Positions 9,069 through 18,990 of a stretch of 64,000 nt of DNA are shown here, piece by piece. Made by a program: the position numbers and the translations under genes. This DNA comes from Devosia sp. RR2S18 (GTDB lineage Bacteria; Pseudomonadota; Alphaproteobacteria; Rhizobiales; Devosiaceae): positions 1,760,001 through 1,824,000 of the forward strand of contig NZ_CP126539.1 of NCBI RefSeq assembly GCF_030177755.1, given 5' to 3'. The notes under the pieces were generated by a model. The model searched no databases. It was not told where the DNA came from and worked only from the letters and a program-made list of their open reading frames with translations. Positions within the stretch are counted from its first letter, which is position 1, and the number at the start of each line of letters is the position of its first letter.

Positions 9069-10051
9069 GTGGCGTTCAACATCGAGAAGTAAGTGGTGAT
9101 GAGGACGGCATGCGGGTCGATCGGTGGTTTGCCCGCCACTTCCCCCAACTCGGCTTTGGGCGCTTGCAGAAGCTGATCCGCAATGGCGAGGTCAAGGTCG
9201 ACAAGGCCAAGGTGACCACCAGCACCCGGCTGCTCCCCGGCCAGACTGTGCGAGTCCCACCGATCGATGATCCAGAGGCGCCTAAGCCGGTGCGCGTCAA
9301 CGACACCGAGGGCCAGTTCCTGCGCGACCTTATCCTCTACGAAGACGAGGACCTTTACGTCTTCAACAAACCGCATGGACTGGCCGTACAAGGGGGGAGT
9401 GGGACCAAGCGGCATATCGACGGCATGCTCAAGAGCCTCCCCAACAAGAAGGGCGAGACACCCAAGCTCGTCCATCGGCTCGACCGGGATACGTCCGGCT
9501 GCTTGGTGGTTGCCAAGACATCGGCCGCGGCCACCCATTTCGGTGAGGTTTTTCGCTCTCGCTCGGCGCGGAAGATCTATTGGGCCGTGGTCGCCGGCAA
9601 TCCGTCGCCACGCCAGGGCGAGATCTCGTGCTTCCTGCTCAAGCGTGCTACCACCGATGGCGAGCAGATGGTGGTGGTCAAGAACGGCACGCCTGGCGCC
9701 CAGCATTCGCACAGCTACTATTCGACTACCGATACCGCCAGTCGCCGCTTCGCCTGGGTGACCTTGAAGCCGGTCACCGGCCGAACGCACCAGCTGCGCG
9801 TGCACATGGCGCAAATGGGAACGCCGATCATCGGTGACCCCCGCTACTTCAACATCGAGAACTACCAGGGCGCCGAGGGTCTGGGGGAGGGCCTGCACCT
9901 GCACGCGCGGCGCATCGCTCTTCCCCTGCGCAGTGGCAAGCGGCTCGATATCTCCGCGCCCCTGCCGTCCCACATGCAGCAGAGCTTTGAGGCGCTGGGT
10001 TTTGATGCCGACCGTTTCGACGTCAACGGCGACCCGGAGGACGGCAAGTGA
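9065..10051 (+). CDS. Pseudouridine synthase of the RluA/RluC family
   Basis: The 328-residue enzyme has an N-terminal S4 RNA-binding domain (about residues 15-70) and the catalytic motif HRLDRDTSG (137-145) with Asp140 as nucleophile. A further motif is GRTHQLRVHM. The arrangement is that of RluC, which modifies 23S rRNA U955/2504/2580; RluD cannot be excluded. The start overlaps the crcB stop (ATGA), and the stop overlaps the next start (GTGA). Confidence 0.88.
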   Translation: MSGVQHREVSGDEDGMRVDRWFARHFPQLGFGRLQKLIRNGEVKVDKAKVTTSTRLLPGQTVRVPPIDDPEAPKPVRVNDTEGQFLRDLILYEDEDLYVFNKPHGLAVQGGSGTKRHIDGMLKSLPNKKGETPKLVHRLDRDTSGCLVVAKTSAAATHFGEVFRSRSARKIYWAVVAGNPSPRQGEISCFLLKRATTDGEQMVVVKNGTPGAQHSHSYYSTTDTASRRFAWVTLKPVTGRTHQLRVHMAQMGTPIIGDPRYFNIENYQGAEGLGEGLHLHARRIALPLRSGKRLDISAPLPSHMQQSFEALGFDADRFDVNGDPEDGK

Positions 10052-10722
10052 TCCTCGTCATGTTCGACATGGACGGCACGCTGATCGACACGCAGGCGCT
10101 GATAGCCGAGCACATGGCGGCGACGTTTGCCGGGGCTGGCCTGGTGCCGCCCACACCGGCGGAATCGCGCCGGGTGATCGGCCTTTCCCTGCCAGTCGCA
10201 CTGGCGCGCCTGGCCAAAACCGATGACCCCGTCCTCATCGACCAACTAGTCAATGACTATCGGACGCACTACCGCGCGACCCTCCTCACCCAGCCGGATC
10301 GGGAAGGCCTATACCCCGGTGCGCGGGAAGCCGTCGAGGCTCTGCGTGCGCGTGACGACGTCGTGCTCGGCATCGCCACGGGCAAGGGCCTCAATGGCGT
10401 CCACCGCATTCTTGAACTGCATGGCCTCACTGACTATTTCAGTACCTTGCAGACCCCCGATCACAACCCCTCCAAGCCGCACCCCGGCATGCTCCAAACT
10501 GCCATGCGTGAGACCGGGGCTTCGCCACAACGCACCATCATGATTGGTGACACGACCTTCGATATCGAGATGGGTGTCGCCGCCAAGGCCCGCACAATTG
10601 GTGTGACCTGGGGTTATCATGAACCGCGCGAGCTTATCGCTGTTGGTGCGGAAACGATGATTGATCGTTATGATCAGCTTGAGGGGGCGATCGACAGACT
10701 GGTGGAACAGACCCATGCGTGA
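10048..10722 (+). CDS. HAD-family phosphatase, phosphoglycolate-phosphatase-like
   Basis: The 224-residue protein has HAD motif I at its N-terminus (DMDGTL, nucleophile Asp7 and acid Asp9), motif II in LGIATGK, and motif IV in MIGDTTFDIEMG. The cap domain is of the small helical Gph/PGMB type. In vivo substrate is unknown. The GTG start overlaps the upstream stop by 4 bases, so crcB, the pseudouridine synthase, this gene and the ATP12 gene form one run. Confidence 0.88.
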   Translation: MILVMFDMDGTLIDTQALIAEHMAATFAGAGLVPPTPAESRRVIGLSLPVALARLAKTDDPVLIDQLVNDYRTHYRATLLTQPDREGLYPGAREAVEALRARDDVVLGIATGKGLNGVHRILELHGLTDYFSTLQTPDHNPSKPHPGMLQTAMRETGASPQRTIMIGDTTFDIEMGVAAKARTIGVTWGYHEPRELIAVGAETMIDRYDQLEGAIDRLVEQTHA

Positions 10723-11494
10723 CCAGCTCGAAGACGCTCTCCAGCACACCCAAGACGGATACGGCCGGGCACAGCACCTCCAGCAGGTGGAACTGCCCAA
10801 ACGCTTCTACAAGGACGTCGGGGTGGCGCCCTTCGAAGGCGGCTTTGTCGTTACTCTGGATGGTCGCCAGTTGCGGACCCCCGGCAAGAAGGTCCCGATC
10901 ATCCTGCCGGCGCTCTCCATCGCCCAGACCATGGCAGAGGAGTGGGCCGCGCAAGGCGAGTTCGTCGATGCCCGCACCATGCCCACCACCCGGCTGATCA
11001 ATTCGGCGGTAGAGAGCGGCGAGCAAGCGGTTCCCCTATTTCGGGAGGAGATCATAAAGTTCGCCAGTGGCGACCTGATGCTCTACCGCGCCGATAGCCC
11101 ACAAGAACTTGTGTCCCAGCAGGAAGTCAGCTGGGATCGGCCCCTGGTGGCGATATCCCGCCATTTCGGCGTGGCCTTCCAGCCGACCATCGGCATCATC
11201 CATCAGCCGCAGCCGCAATCAACGCTGGATCGGCTGGCCGAGTCGCTGACGGACGAGGGGCTCTTTGTGCTGACGGCGCTGGTTTCGATCACCGGGCTGA
11301 CCGGCTCGGGGCTCCTGGCTATCGCGTTCTGGAACCGGCTGATCTCAGCCGAGGAGGTTTGGTCCGCCGCCCCTGTCGACGAGGACTTCCAGATCTCCCA
11401 ATGGGGTGAGGACGAGGAAGCGGCCGAGCGTCGCGCCAAACGGCGGGCGGAGTTCGATAGTGCCATCGCCGTGCTACAGGCTTTGCGCCCTTAG
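10715..11494 (+). CDS. ATP12-family F1-ATPase assembly chaperone
   Basis: The 259-residue protein contains RFYKDVGVAPFEGGFVVTLDGR and LRTPGKK near its N-terminus and EWAAQGEFVDARTMPTTRLINSA, all characteristic of the ATP12 family. In mitochondria ATP12 protects the alpha subunit before F1 assembly; alphaproteobacteria keep the ancestral form. It overlaps the HAD gene by 8 bases and converges with folK, overlapping 4 bases at their 3' ends. Confidence 0.92.
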   Translation: MRDQLEDALQHTQDGYGRAQHLQQVELPKRFYKDVGVAPFEGGFVVTLDGRQLRTPGKKVPIILPALSIAQTMAEEWAAQGEFVDARTMPTTRLINSAVESGEQAVPLFREEIIKFASGDLMLYRADSPQELVSQQEVSWDRPLVAISRHFGVAFQPTIGIIHQPQPQSTLDRLAESLTDEGLFVLTALVSITGLTGSGLLAIAFWNRLISAEEVWSAAPVDEDFQISQWGEDEEAAERRAKRRAEFDSAIAVLQALRP

Positions 11495-11934
11495 TTGCTA
11501 ATCCGTGCGTTTTCGATGATCCAATCGACAACAGTTTTGTCGATTTCCCGGAGTGGCGTGAGCACGAAATCGCGCTCATGTGCATGCGGATGGGGCAGGG
11601 TCAATCGGGGGTGCTGCAGCACCTCTCGATCATAGGCGATGATGTCGATATCGATGAGCCGCGGACCCCAGCGCTCGTCTCGGACCCGGCCCATCGCCAG
11701 CTCGATGCCAAGCAGAACATCAAGCAGATCAAGCGGTTGAAGGCTGGTGTTGATTTCTAGAGTCGCGTTGGCAAAATCCGGCTGATCCGTCTTGCCCCAA
11801 GCTTTGGTGGTTAAAACCAAAGACTGTTTCGCCACCGAAATATCGGCATGTGCTGCAATCCGGCGCACCGCCTCGGCCAACTGGGCCGGCGGATCACCGA
11901 TATTGGCGCCGACACTGAGCCAAGCATTCGCCAT
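11491..11934 (-). CDS. folK: 6-hydroxymethyl-7,8-dihydropterin pyrophosphokinase (HPPK)
   Basis: The 147-residue enzyme begins AWLSVGANIGDP and has the HPPK signature RWGPRLIDIDI and the LPHPHAHERDFVL segment. It transfers pyrophosphate from ATP to hydroxymethyl-dihydropterin, the step before DHPS in folate synthesis. It is the last gene of the folP-folB-folK run, 3 bases after folB. Confidence 0.95.
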   Translation of the reverse strand: MANAWLSVGANIGDPPAQLAEAVRRIAAHADISVAKQSLVLTTKAWGKTDQPDFANATLEINTSLQPLDLLDVLLGIELAMGRVRDERWGPRLIDIDIIAYDREVLQHPRLTLPHPHAHERDFVLTPLREIDKTVVDWIIENARISN

Positions 11935-11937
11935 GGT

Positions 11938-12321
11938 TCAGCTTTTCCGCTGTCGGTGCAATTCGATCGCCGCTTCGCCCCGGACCATGGCAATGGGCGC
12001 CTCGGGCTTGCGGACACGCACGACGATCCATTTAACCTCTTGAAAAGCCTCAAAAATGGCGGTGACGATGTTCTGTGCGACAGCTTCGATCAGGTGCATG
12101 CGGCGGCCATCGAAGGCCTCCTTCACCACATCGTAAATGCCGGCATAGGAAACCGTGTTGCTGATGGTGTCAGTGTACCCCGCTTGGGAGAGATCGACGC
12201 CGCATTCAAGGTCCACGAAGAATCGCTGGCCGAGCGCCTTCTCCTCACTCATCAGCCCGTGATACCCGTAAAATCCGAGGTCTTTGAGGATGATACGGTC
12301 GCCCGTGAATGCGTCGGCCAT
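11938..12321 (-). CDS. folB: Dihydroneopterin aldolase
   Basis: The 127-residue protein contains DRIILKDLGFYGYHGLMSEEKALGQ (given here as its start and end motifs: GFYGYHG and EEKALGQRFFVDLE), typical of FolB, and a C-terminal VRKPEAP segment. It converts dihydroneopterin to hydroxymethyl-dihydropterin. The ATG at 12321 (MADAF) is preferred to an in-frame start at 12351, which would lie inside folP. It lies 4 bases after folP. Confidence 0.93.
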   Translation of the reverse strand: MADAFTGDRIILKDLGFYGYHGLMSEEKALGQRFFVDLECGVDLSQAGYTDTISNTVSYAGIYDVVKEAFDGRRMHLIEAVAQNIVTAIFEAFQEVKWIVVRVRKPEAPIAMVRGEAAIELHRQRKS

Positions 12322-12325
12322 GACC

Positions 12326-13192
12326 TTATTCTCCCGTTTCGGGCGGACCATATAGCGTTGCTTCGGCGACGCGAAGGGCGTCGCGATTGGGTTTTACGTC
12401 GTGAACTCGGAAAATGTGACCGCCGTTCATGTAGCCGAGGACAGTGGTGGCAATAGTGCCGGCGAGGCGCTCTTCGGGCTGGTTTTGCAAGAGCTTACCA
12501 ATCATCGACTTGCGTGACGTGCCGACCAGGATCGGGAAATCGCCGCCAAGATGAACGGATCCAGAATGCGATTTCAGCTCCCGCAACAGCGCATAGTTCT
12601 CAGCTAGCGACTTGCCGAAGCCAAAACCGGGGTCCAGCATGATCTTGTCGCGACTTATTCCCGCCGCTGCGGCACGTGCTAGGGTGTCGGCGAAATAAAG
12701 CTGCGTCGAGTGTTGCAGCGGTGTGGAGCGATCTCGGTCCTTGTGCCAATGCATAGCGATCACGGGAACGTCGTGGAGCGCGGCAATGGGGGCCATTTCC
12801 GGTGCGCCCTGGAGGCCGTGGACATCGTTGATGATGGAGGCGCCGGCCTGGATCGCCTGATCGGCGACGAGCGGCTTGTAGGTGTCAATTGAGATCGGCG
12901 CGGACACACCCGCAGCAATCAACGCATCGATCACCGGCATGACGCGGTCGAGTTCTTCCTGAGTGCCCACAGGCTCGGCGCCGGGACGGGTGCTCTCGCC
13001 GCCGATGTCGAGGATGTCGGCGCCTTCGGCTATCATGGCCTGGGCATGCGCCACCGCCGACTCGACCAGATTATGCTGACCACCATCGGAGAAACTATCT
13101 GGCGTCACGTTGAGAATGCCCATCACCAGCGCGCGGCGGCCCAGTTGCAGGGGCGGGCGGTTCGGCAGGGCGATGGTGTGCGTGCTGTGCAT
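12326..13192 (-). CDS. folP: Dihydropteroate synthase
   Basis: The 288-residue TIM-barrel enzyme carries the DHPS signatures MGILNVTPDSFSDGG (residues 24-38), DIGGESTRPGA, and GFGFGKS. It joins p-aminobenzoate to hydroxymethyl-dihydropterin diphosphate and is the sulfonamide target. Its ATG overlaps the TGA of the upstream SLC13 gene by one base (TGATG), so the carrier and folate genes are likely cotranscribed. Confidence 0.96.
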   Translation of the reverse strand: MHSTHTIALPNRPPLQLGRRALVMGILNVTPDSFSDGGQHNLVESAVAHAQAMIAEGADILDIGGESTRPGAEPVGTQEELDRVMPVIDALIAAGVSAPISIDTYKPLVADQAIQAGASIINDVHGLQGAPEMAPIAALHDVPVIAMHWHKDRDRSTPLQHSTQLYFADTLARAAAAGISRDKIMLDPGFGFGKSLAENYALLRELKSHSGSVHLGGDFPILVGTSRKSMIGKLLQNQPEERLAGTIATTVLGYMNGGHIFRVHDVKPNRDALRVAEATLYGPPETGE

Positions 13193-14961
13193 CAGAACGG
13201 CCACACCAGCATGAGCATGGGAACGCCCACCAGAACAACAAGGATGGAGAGCGGTAGCCCTAGCCGCCAATAATCACCGAACTTGTAGCCGCCCGGGCCC
13301 ATCACCAGTGTGTTGCACTGGTGTCCGATGGGGGTGAGAAAGTCGCAGCCCGCACCAATGGCCACCGCCAGAAGGAAGGCTTCGGGGGCGTAGCCTAGTT
13401 CGGCGGCGAAGGTCGCGGCGATAGGCGCCATCACCAGCACGGTGGCGGCATTGTTGAGGAAAGGGGTCACCGCCATGGCAGCGACCATGATCAGGGCCAG
13501 GGCGCCCCAGCCCGGCAGATGGCTCGCCACCATGGAGAGCCAGGCGGCGATAATCTCGGTTCCGCCGGTGGTGCGCAGCGCATCCGAGACGGGAATTAGG
13601 CAGGCGAGCATAATGAGGATCGGCGCGTCGAGCTGGTTATAGACCTCGCGCAGGGGCAGGGCTCGGGTGAGCACCATGGCTACGGCTGCTGCAAAGAAAG
13701 CTGCGGCTACCGGAACGAGGCCGGTCGCCGTTGCGGCCATCGCGACCAGGAGGATCACAACGGGAATGAGGCCGTTGCGGAAGCTGCCTAGCCGTAAGCC
13801 GCGTTCCACGAGAGGCATGCAGTCCCATTCGCGCAGCAGCTCGGGCAGGCGCTTGATGTGCCCCTGCAACAGAATCACGTCGCCATTTTCGAACTTGATT
13901 TGACCCAACCGCTCGGTGAACCGGCGGCCACGCCGGCTAATGGCGAGAAGGTTGAGGCCGGTCCGATCAAAGAGCGTCAACTCCTGGGCGCTTGCCCCAA
14001 TTAGCCCGGAACTCTGGCCGATGATTGCCTCAATGATCCCGATATCGGCAGAGTCCTTGGTCGCCGCCCCCCGGCGCTCGGAGAAGACCAGTCCGGATTG
14101 ATTGACCATGGTGTCAAGGGCGCCGGGCTCACCCTCGATGATCAGGATGTCTCCCGCCTTGAGGGTAGCGTCAGGAAGGGGCGTCCGACGGCGCCCGGTG
14201 GCGCTGACGATGCCGGTCACCATTGCCTGACCGTCGGCAGCAGCCTGGATGTCGGCGATGGTGCGGCCGATGGCCGGAGAGTCCTCGAGGACGCGCGCCT
14301 CGGTCGTATAGTTCTTGATCTCGATGGCCCGGTCAAACCCGGTCTCCTCCTGCCGGCGTTCGGGCAGTAGGCGATAGAAAATCGCGAGGAAGACGACGCC
14401 CACGATCGCCAGAGCCGCTCCGACCGGGGTGAAGTCGAACATCGTGAAAGGGACGCCGGTTATCTCGGCACGCACCCGAGAGACAATGATGTTCGGCGAG
14501 GTGCCGATCTGGGTCATCAACCCGCCCAGCAGCGATCCGAACGCCATCGGCATCAGGAACAGCGATGGCGATACGGAGGACTTCCGCGCCATCTGAAAGG
14601 CGATAGGAATCATAATCGCCAGCGCGCCGATGTTCTTGATGAAAGCGCTGAGCACTGTGACCACGACCACCAGCAGGATCAACTGCGAGCGCGGGGCCGA
14701 GAGGTTGGGGGCGAAGCGGCGGACCGCAACATCCATGATGCCGGATCTCGATATCGCGCCACTCACAACCAAGGCGCTGGCAACGATAATGACGATGTCA
14801 TCAGCAAAGCCGATAAATGCGGCCTCGGGCGGTACGACACCTACCGCCAGCGCCGCTAGAAGAGCCGAAACGGCGACGAGGTCGTAACGCCAGCGCCCCC
14901 AAACGAACGCCACCATCATGGCGCCGATGACGGCGAAGGCGAGAAGCTGTGGTGTGGTCAT
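13192..14961 (-). CDS. SLC13/DASS-family permease with central TrkA-C domains
   Basis: The 589-residue membrane protein has multiple hydrophobic segments flanking two soluble RCK_C/TrkA-C-like domains (about residues 200-380, with KAGDILIIEGEPG and FENGDVILLQGH). This matches sulfate/citrate-type permeases of the ion-transporter superfamily. Nearby sulfate ABC genes make sulfate a plausible substrate, by context only. No clear ribosome binding site is seen before this ATG. It overlaps folP by one base. Confidence 0.87.
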   Translation of the reverse strand: MTTPQLLAFAVIGAMMVAFVWGRWRYDLVAVSALLAALAVGVVPPEAAFIGFADDIVIIVASALVVSGAISRSGIMDVAVRRFAPNLSAPRSQLILLVVVVTVLSAFIKNIGALAIMIPIAFQMARKSSVSPSLFLMPMAFGSLLGGLMTQIGTSPNIIVSRVRAEITGVPFTMFDFTPVGAALAIVGVVFLAIFYRLLPERRQEETGFDRAIEIKNYTTEARVLEDSPAIGRTIADIQAAADGQAMVTGIVSATGRRRTPLPDATLKAGDILIIEGEPGALDTMVNQSGLVFSERRGAATKDSADIGIIEAIIGQSSGLIGASAQELTLFDRTGLNLLAISRRGRRFTERLGQIKFENGDVILLQGHIKRLPELLREWDCMPLVERGLRLGSFRNGLIPVVILLVAMAATATGLVPVAAAFFAAAVAMVLTRALPLREVYNQLDAPILIMLACLIPVSDALRTTGGTEIIAAWLSMVASHLPGWGALALIMVAAMAVTPFLNNAATVLVMAPIAATFAAELGYAPEAFLLAVAIGAGCDFLTPIGHQCNTLVMGPGGYKFGDYWRLGLPLSILVVLVGVPMLMLVWPF

Positions 14962-15141
14962 TCAGAACCCAAGGCGGTGTGATCCGCAGAGAACGCAGCA
15001 GAGCTCTATGGAGAACCCGAGCTCGCGAAATATAAAGTGCGGGACGAAGGTGGAACCAAGTGCAGGCGCAATGCAAGGACTATGTGGCGGTCGAAGTCCG
15101 CGCCGCACGCTTGACCGGCATGCGCCGGGCAAATTGCCGGC

Positions 15142-15951
15142 TTAGCTGCGCCAGACGCGCGCCTCTAGCGCAGCCTTGAGGACCAGGGTCAGCACGGCGA
15201 TCAGCGCCAGCGTGGAGGCCGCAGCAAAAGCACCTGTCACATTGAAATCGTTGAACAGCTGACTCACCTGGAGCGGCAGCGTATTGGTTTGGCCGCGGAT
15301 GGCACCGGACACCACCGAGACCGCGCCAAACTCGCCCATGACCCGGGCATTGGTGAGCACGGCGCCGTAGAGGATGGCCCAGCGAATGTTAGGCAAGGTG
15401 ACGTGCCAGAACATCTGCCAGCCGCTGGCTCCCAGGCTTAGCGCTGCCTCCTCGTCCTCCGACCCTTGCTGCTGCATGAGCGGGATCAATTCGCGCGCCA
15501 CGAACGGAGCGGTGACGAAGAGACTGACGAGGAAGATTGCCCAGACGGTGAACATCAACTGGATGCCCGCGCCTTGAAGGGTAGGGCCGAGCAGTCCCTG
15601 GCCGCCATAAAGAAAGAGATAGACCACCCCGGCGACGATAGGGCTGACGGATGCGGGGAGCTCGATCAGCGTAACCAGCAGGTTACGGCCCCAAAATTTA
15701 AAGCGGGTAACCAGCCAGGCCACGCAGATGCCGATGACGACATTGACCGGCACCACCACGAGCGCTGTCAGCACGGTGAGCCAGATGGCGTGCAGCGTGT
15801 TGGGCTCGAAGATGTTGGCGAAATACGCGCCGATGCCTTCGCGCAGGGCAAAGGCGAAGATCAGGAGCAGCGGCACCAGCAGCACCAGAATCGACAGCAC
15901 GAAGGCAGTGCCGATGAGTGCCAGTTCGGCGCGGGAGCGGGTGGTCTGCAT
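15142..15951 (-). CDS. cysW: Sulfate ABC transporter permease CysW
   Basis: The 269-residue inner-membrane protein has about six hydrophobic segments and a cytoplasmic EAA loop (DEEAALSLGASGWQMFWHVTLP). With CysT it forms the sulfate/thiosulfate channel. The ATG at 15951 lies one base after the cysT stop; an earlier ATG at 15972 is possible. No cysA gene follows: 180 bases of unassigned sequence and then the SLC13 gene come next. Confidence 0.9.
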   Translation of the reverse strand: MQTTRSRAELALIGTAFVLSILVLLVPLLLIFAFALREGIGAYFANIFEPNTLHAIWLTVLTALVVVPVNVVIGICVAWLVTRFKFWGRNLLVTLIELPASVSPIVAGVVYLFLYGGQGLLGPTLQGAGIQLMFTVWAIFLVSLFVTAPFVARELIPLMQQQGSEDEEAALSLGASGWQMFWHVTLPNIRWAILYGAVLTNARVMGEFGAVSVVSGAIRGQTNTLPLQVSQLFNDFNVTGAFAAASTLALIAVLTLVLKAALEARVWRS

Positions 15952-15952
15952 A

Positions 15953-16849
15953 TCAGCCGTTCCGGTTTGCATAGTGGGTTTGCCAGACCTGGAGCGCGTT
16001 GGTGAGCAAGAGCGCGGCAAAAGCGAGAAGCAGCATGACGAACGCCATAGCGGCTGCCGCTTCGTAATTATATTCGTCGAGGCGGATGAAGATCAGCAGG
16101 GAGACGACCTCCGTCAGTCCAGGCAGATTGCCGGCGATGAAGACGACGGCGCCGAATTCGCCTAGGGAGCGGGCAAAGGAGAGGACACAACCGGCCATGA
16201 AGGCGGGTAGGATGGTCGGCCAGATCACGCGGGTGAAAACCTGCCAGCGTGAGGCGCCGAGCGTCGCTGCAGCTTCCTCGAGGCCGCCTTCCACCTCTTC
16301 GAGTACTGGCTGGACAGTGCGCACGACAAAGGGCACCGATGTGAAGAACATGGCAATCGCGATGCCGACCAGCGTGTAATTGACCTTGATCCCGTTGGGT
16401 TCAAGGAGTTGTCCATACCAGCCCGTATTGGAGAACAGCGTCACCAGCACGAGGCCAGCAACTGCGGTGGGGAGAGCAAAGGGCAGGTCGACGAGAGCAT
16501 CCAGCATCCGCTTGCCGGGGAATTCATAGCGTGTCAGCACCCAGGCGAGCAGCAGGCCGAAGGCCCCGTTAAAGGCAGTGGCCAGCAGGGCAGCGCTGAT
16601 GGTGACGCGGTAGGCGGCAAAGGCGCGGTTGGAAGCAACGATGCGCCAGAACTCTTCCAGGCCCATGCCCCCGACCTTGAGCAGCATCGCCATGATGGGT
16701 AGCACGATGATGAGGGTCAGATAGATCATGGAGACGCCCAGCGTCAGGCCGAAGCCGGGCAGCAGGTGCCGGCCGCGGCGACGGGGGGCGCCCAGCGGAG
16801 CAAGACGCGGCCCGGCGGCCGCGTCGATATGTTTGACCTCAGAGGTCAC
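15953..16849 (-). CDS. cysT: Sulfate ABC transporter permease CysT (CysU)
   Basis: The 298-residue permease has about six membrane helices and the EAA loop LEEAAATLGASRWQVFTRVIWP. It pairs with CysW. The start is a GTG overlapping the TGA of the binding-protein gene (GTGA), so translation is probably coupled. An arginine-rich N-terminal stretch precedes the first helix. Confidence 0.9.
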   Translation of the reverse strand: MTSEVKHIDAAAGPRLAPLGAPRRRGRHLLPGFGLTLGVSMIYLTLIIVLPIMAMLLKVGGMGLEEFWRIVASNRAFAAYRVTISAALLATAFNGAFGLLLAWVLTRYEFPGKRMLDALVDLPFALPTAVAGLVLVTLFSNTGWYGQLLEPNGIKVNYTLVGIAIAMFFTSVPFVVRTVQPVLEEVEGGLEEAAATLGASRWQVFTRVIWPTILPAFMAGCVLSFARSLGEFGAVVFIAGNLPGLTEVVSLLIFIRLDEYNYEAAAAMAFVMLLLAFAALLLTNALQVWQTHYANRNG

Positions 16850-17844
16850 TGGTTGAGGAACACGCGATCGAGCAGGCCGCCATCGGCGAAGTGCTCTTCG
16901 GTGACCTGGGCCCAGCCGCCGAATTCATCCTCGACGGTCACGAGGCGCACTTCGGGGAAGGTCCCGGCGTGGGCAGCAGCGACGGTCTCGTCATTAACGC
17001 GGTGGTTGTGCCCGGCTGCGATCTCCTGGCCTTCGGTCGTGTAGAGGAAGTCGAGGTAGGCCTTCGCAAGGTCGCGGCTGCCGCGGTTGTCTACGACCTG
17101 GTCGACAATGGCCACCGGGAACTCGGAAAGGAGAGAGACGCTCGGAATCACGGGCTGGTAGTTCTCGGCGCCCAACTGATCGCGCACGCTCAGCACTTCC
17201 GCTTCGAAGGTGATGAGGACGTCGCCCAGCTGCCGCTCGGTGAAAGCGGTGGTCGCACCACGTCCACCCGTTTCGAATACCGGCACGTTCGAAAAGAGCT
17301 TGGTGAGGTATTCCTCGACCTGCGCTTCGTCGCCGCCAAACTCCTCGTTGGCCCAGGCGCGAGCGGCCAGATAGGTGTAGCGGCCGTTACCGGAGGTCTT
17401 GGGATTGGGGAAGATCACCTGCACATCGTCGCGCGCGAGATCGCCCCAATCGGTGATGTTCTTGGGATTGCCCCCGCGGACGAGGAAGGCGGGCAGGGAA
17501 TAGAAGGGCGAGGCATTGTTGGGGAACTCGCTCTGCCAATCGTCCGAGACAAAGCCGCCTTCGACGAGGCGCTCCACGTCGGTCACCTGATTGAAGGTGA
17601 CGACGTCGGCGGGCAGCCCCTCGAGAATGGCGCGTGCCTGGGTGGAGGTGCCAGCATGGGACTGGTTGATGGTGACAGCGGTGCCCGTCTCAGCCTCATA
17701 AACGGGCACGAAGGCCTCGTTCTGGGCGGCGAAAATCTCGCGGGCAATGTCGTAGGAGGCATTAAGCAAGTCAGTGGGCTGCGCCAGAACAGGCGCGCTG
17801 CCAATGGCGAGCGCGGCGACGGCGGCGGAAAGAAGCTTGTGCAT
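16846..17844 (-). CDS. sbp: Periplasmic sulfate-binding protein
   Basis: The 332-residue protein has a signal peptide (MHKLLSAAVAALAIGSAPVLA) and Sbp/CysP motifs: NQSHAGTSTQARAI, FPNPKTSGNGRYTYLAA and the C-terminal HNHRVND segment. It delivers sulfate or thiosulfate to CysT/CysW. It is the first gene of the operon, with a 231-base divergent spacer to the phosphotriesterase-family gene. Confidence 0.93.
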   Translation of the reverse strand: MHKLLSAAVAALAIGSAPVLAQPTDLLNASYDIAREIFAAQNEAFVPVYEAETGTAVTINQSHAGTSTQARAILEGLPADVVTFNQVTDVERLVEGGFVSDDWQSEFPNNASPFYSLPAFLVRGGNPKNITDWGDLARDDVQVIFPNPKTSGNGRYTYLAARAWANEEFGGDEAQVEEYLTKLFSNVPVFETGGRGATTAFTERQLGDVLITFEAEVLSVRDQLGAENYQPVIPSVSLLSEFPVAIVDQVVDNRGSRDLAKAYLDFLYTTEGQEIAAGHNHRVNDETVAAAHAGTFPEVRLVTVEDEFGGWAQVTEEHFADGGLLDRVFLNQ

Positions 17845-18075
17845 GGGACGCTTTCATCAGAGGTGAAACGGAGCTCGGGGAGTTTCTTGCACTGGGCTGT
17901 GAGCGGACGTCCAGCAGCAAATGTTTGCTTCGGATGACTAATTCTCGCCCTAGTTCGTGCGCGAAAAGCCGTTGCGTGGCCCTGCGGCGCAACGCGATTT
18001 CATTTCCGCGGGATTGCAGCGACGGCTTTACAATGCGTCCGCGGTGGTGACACTCGGGCAAAAAGGGAGGTGACG

Positions 18076-18990
18076 ATGAAGAGCTTGGTGACGACGCTGG
18101 GACGGTTCGAGCGGGAGCAGCTCGGCCTGATCCTGCCGCACGAGCATGTGTTCGTGGATATGCGCACGCCCGACCAGCCCGGCTATGGCGAGGCTAACGC
18201 GGCCGACGTGATTGCACTGATGGCGCCGCAGATCGAGGCTATCAAGGCGCAGGGCATTACGGCGCTGGTGGAATGCACGACGGGCGGGGTGGGTCGGCGG
18301 GCCGATATCGATCTGGCCGTCTCGCGGGCGACCGGCATGCCGATCGTGGTGCCGACTGGCAATTATCGCGAGCCGTGGATACCCCAATGGGTGCATGAGG
18401 CCGATGAGACGGCGCTGGAAACCTGGATGGTGGGCGAGTTGACCGAAGGTATCGAAGGTACCGGTGTGGCCGCGGGCTGGATCAAGCTCAGCGCCGGTGA
18501 TGACGGGATCACGCCGCTCGAGGAACGCATCCTGCGCGCAGCGGGCCGAGCAGCGGTGCGAACGGGCGCAGTTATCGGCTCGCATACGATCCGCGGGAAG
18601 GTGGTGATGGACCAGCTGGATATTCTTGCCGAGGAGGGGTGTCCGGCAGACCGCTTCATCTCCATCCACATGCAAGAAGAGAAGGATTTCGGTTTGCACC
18701 GGGCGCTGGTGGAGCGCGGCGCCTGGATCGAATACGACCATGTCGGGCGAGCGCCCGATGCCGATGTGCTGGCGCTGGTGCTGCGGGCCATCGAACAGGG
18801 GCTCGACCGTCAACTGCTCATCAGCCACGATTTGGGGTGGTACGATCCAGCGCAGCCGGGCGGCGGTGTGCCGCGACCCTATACGCATCTGGTGGACTGG
18901 CTGCTGCCGGCGCTGGACAAGGCCGGCGTGCCAGCCGCCACGATTGGGCGGCTGACGCGAGATAATCCCTTCGACGCCTTTGCGCGTTAG
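18076..18990 (+). CDS. Phosphotriesterase-family (PHP-type) metal-dependent hydrolase
   Basis: The 304-residue amidohydrolase-fold protein has the N-terminal HxH (LPHEHVFVD), a lysine in AGWIKLSAG, histidines in GSHTIRG and ISIHMQEE, and an Asp in LISHDLGW, together forming the binuclear metal site. Family members include lactonases and phosphotriesterases; the true substrate is unknown. GGGAGG lies 5 bases before the ATG at 18076. It converges with rimO, overlapping by 4 bases. Confidence 0.88.
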   Translation: MKSLVTTLGRFEREQLGLILPHEHVFVDMRTPDQPGYGEANAADVIALMAPQIEAIKAQGITALVECTTGGVGRRADIDLAVSRATGMPIVVPTGNYREPWIPQWVHEADETALETWMVGELTEGIEGTGVAAGWIKLSAGDDGITPLEERILRAAGRAAVRTGAVIGSHTIRGKVVMDQLDILAEEGCPADRFISIHMQEEKDFGLHRALVERGAWIEYDHVGRAPDADVLALVLRAIEQGLDRQLLISHDLGWYDPAQPGGGVPRPYTHLVDWLLPALDKAGVPAATIGRLTRDNPFDAFAR

